64,000 nucleotides of DNA from UBA2705 sp963977125 (lineage in GTDB: Bacteria; Pseudomonadota; Alphaproteobacteria; Micavibrionales; Micavibrionaceae): NCBI GenBank assembly GCA_963977125.1, contig CAXBNJ010000003.1, forward strand, positions 248,001 through 312,000, read 5' to 3'. Below the pieces are notes generated by a model. The model made no database searches. It saw only the letters and a list, made by a program, of their open reading frames with translations, and was not told the DNA's origin. The position numbers were made by a program, and so were the translations under genes. Shown piece by piece: positions 62,745 to 64,000 of the stretch; the stretch's first letter is position 1; the number at the start of each line of letters is the position of its first letter.

Positions 62745-63326
62745 TTAAGCGACTTCAACCTCGCCCATAGGGCAGATAATATTTTGCGGCATATCGCGTT
62801 TGAGCCGCTGTAAAGATTTATAATGGCCAAAAGCAAAAACGCCACAAGCTATGATTTGCGGGATGGAGCCAGCCAAAATACCGCATGAAAGCCATAATGT
62901 AGAGCTCAGCAGGCTCAATAACCGCAGGCGATACATATCAACACAGAGCTTAGAGCATACGGCAAATAAAGTCGCAGCCACGCCAATAAGCGTCGCACAA
63001 ATCGCCATCAAGCTATACAGCTGACCGCCCCAACCTGCGAATGACAAATAGAAAATAATTGGAAAAGATAAATAGAGTAAAGGCTTAACAGCAGGAAAGC
63101 GTATAAAGGCGAGGCTTAACACGCCCATATACACATAAACGATATTCATTAAAGATAGCGTCGGCATGTCTAATATCGCCCAATGCGCAGCGACAACTAA
63201 GCAGCCTATAGCTTCTAAAAATAGTAATGAAAAACGTGTTTTCTGGTAACTTGAATAGGCATATAGACCATAGCCAATAAAGCCAATAATTTGCGCGATG
63301 ATAAATGGTGTAAATAATACTGTCAT
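62745..63326 (-). CDS. YgjV-like inner membrane protein
   Basis: 193 residues with about six hydrophobic segments. The start IIAQIIGFIGYGLYAYSSYQ followed by KTRFSLLFLEAIGCLVVAAH, and LLSSTLWLSCGILAGSIPQI in the second half, match the pattern of the YgjV family by eye. No function is established for this family. The gene is upstream of ppa on the same strand, 78 bp away, but separated by a gap that can hold the ppa promoter. The C-terminal 20 residues are polar. Confidence 0.65.
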   Translation of the reverse strand: MTVLFTPFIIAQIIGFIGYGLYAYSSYQKTRFSLLFLEAIGCLVVAAHWAILDMPTLSLMNIVYVYMGVLSLAFIRFPAVKPLLYLSFPIIFYLSFAGWGGQLYSLMAICATLIGVAATLFAVCSKLCVDMYRLRLLSLLSSTLWLSCGILAGSIPQIIACGVFAFGHYKSLQRLKRDMPQNIICPMGEVEVA

Positions 63327-63430
63327 GCCACATTAACCCTTAATAGCCATGCTTATATAAACACGTTATATGGTTATGGTTAATGATTGGTAAATTTAAA
63401 GTAATAATAGTTAGTTTGGCATATAGGGCT

Positions 63431-64000
63431 TTATAAATTATAGGCGATATTGGCTTGTATCGTGCTGTGCGTGTTGTTGTTTTCTGTAGTGGTTTCTTTG
63501 TCAATCTCATTGCGAATAATCTTAGCGAGCCCTGATTCCTCTATAAATTCATCGCGCGAAATATTACTCATTTTTCCATAGCAAAAGCGGCTCATAATGT
63601 CATAGGCTTTTACCCGTTGTTCTTCATCAAGGGGGTCAAAGCCAACTAAATTTTTGAGCTTATTTTTATTGTAAGCTTCTTGAGCTGCAGATCGCTCTTT
63701 ATGTATGCGCTCCCAATTTATCTCAATAGTATTACTATTTATGCCCTCAATTAGCCACTTGGCGGCTTCTATCAGCGCAGGGGCTGGGGGCTCATTTAAT
63801 ACGGTTTGGTGTTGAACTTGATTTACTGTTATGTGGCCATCCTGTTTGGTTTCTTCTAATTGCAGGGTTGAATGGTGACCTTGATAGCTTAAATGTAATA
63901 TATGTGAGCTGCCTAGAATACAGCTTGAAGCATAACCACCGACACAATGCTCCATGTCTTCACCCTCTTTCTCTAGGTCTTTCTTCGTGGTAAGAGCATG
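63431..64000 (-). CDS. PcfJ-like protein, 3' part (5' end outside window)
   Basis: The frame is open to the right edge, so the start codon is not in the window; the ATG at 63955 is an internal codon. The first visible residues read LTTKKDLEKEGEDMEHCVGG, followed by YASSCILGSSHILHLSYQG, STLQLEE and VNQVQHQTVLNEPPA. The order (EG-x-x-M-x-HCVGGY, then STLEL-like, then Q-x-x-x-x-N-x-P) is the conserved core of PcfJ-domain proteins, first named from the enterococcal plasmid pCF10 and widespread in chromosomes. The C-terminal 100 residues are charged and do not resemble a known domain. Molecular function unknown. Confidence 0.75.
   Translation of the reverse strand, partial: HALTTKKDLEKEGEDMEHCVGGYASSCILGSSHILHLSYQGHHSTLQLEETKQDGHITVNQVQHQTVLNEPPAPALIEAAKWLIEGINSNTIEINWERIHKERSAAQEAYNKNKLKNLVGFDPLDEEQRVKAYDIMSRFCYGKMSNISRDEFIEESGLAKIIRNEIDKETTTENNNTHSTIQANIAYNL

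Overview
The window reads as chromosomal DNA of an AT-leaning alphaproteobacterium. The supporting genes are the AddAB helicase-nuclease joined to tsaE and a MurU-like nucleotidyltransferase, the 1,610-residue NAD-dependent glutamate dehydrogenase, a tandem cold-shock-domain protein, an Usg-family protein, two thioredoxin-reductase-like ferredoxin/flavodoxin-NADP reductases, and a groESL operon with a CIRCE operator behind a sigma-32-like promoter. The order cannot be fixed from this sequence. No integrase, transposase, CRISPR array or rRNA gene is visible.

Layout. 1-7.5 kb (minus strand) is the operon tsaE - murU-like - addB - addA, running off the left edge. 7.5-15.2 kb holds reductase A, a small membrane protein, a sugar-phosphate transferase, recQ, aat, a double cold-shock protein and an acyl-CoA synthetase. 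15.2-21.1 kb is gdhB and a Bax-inhibitor-1 family membrane protein, divergently transcribed. tRNA-Ala(GGC) follows, then a 980-residue exported pentapeptide-repeat protein whose codon use differs from its neighbours. 24.7-29 kb carries a SulP transporter, an LpxR-like lipid A deacylase and NhaA. 29.2-34.4 kb is a three-gene operon of unusually large pilin-like proteins. tRNA-Gly(UCC), a dihydroorotase-like amidohydrolase, a GGDEF/EAL protein and a membrane protein lead to an isolated rplK-rplA pair and leuA. 42.4-46.4 kb has a HAD hydrolase, a Trm112-type protein beside a 31-nt poly-T tract, a PAS histidine kinase and usg. 47-52.7 kb has reductase B, dps, an AsmA-family protein, a GST and an atypical SDR. 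groES-groEL follow, then a second SulP, two tandem S41 proteases, NhaD, ppa, a YgjV-like membrane protein and the 3' part of a PcfJ-like gene at the right edge.

Most genes are housekeeping: recombination repair, cell-wall sugar activation, Na+/H+ and anion transport, protein folding and stress response. The accessory material of most interest is (i) the trio of giant pilin-like proteins, which share a core and end in cysteine-rich, fibre-like tails, and (ii) the secreted pentapeptide-repeat protein, in which all 14 cysteines lie either in an N-terminal domain or as one pair in each of five spacer modules. Smaller oddities are the separation of rplKA from the usual nusG/rplJL/rpoBC neighbourhood, a MurU-like gene without amgK beside it, and an attenuator-like three-segment structure between nhaD and the S41 pair.
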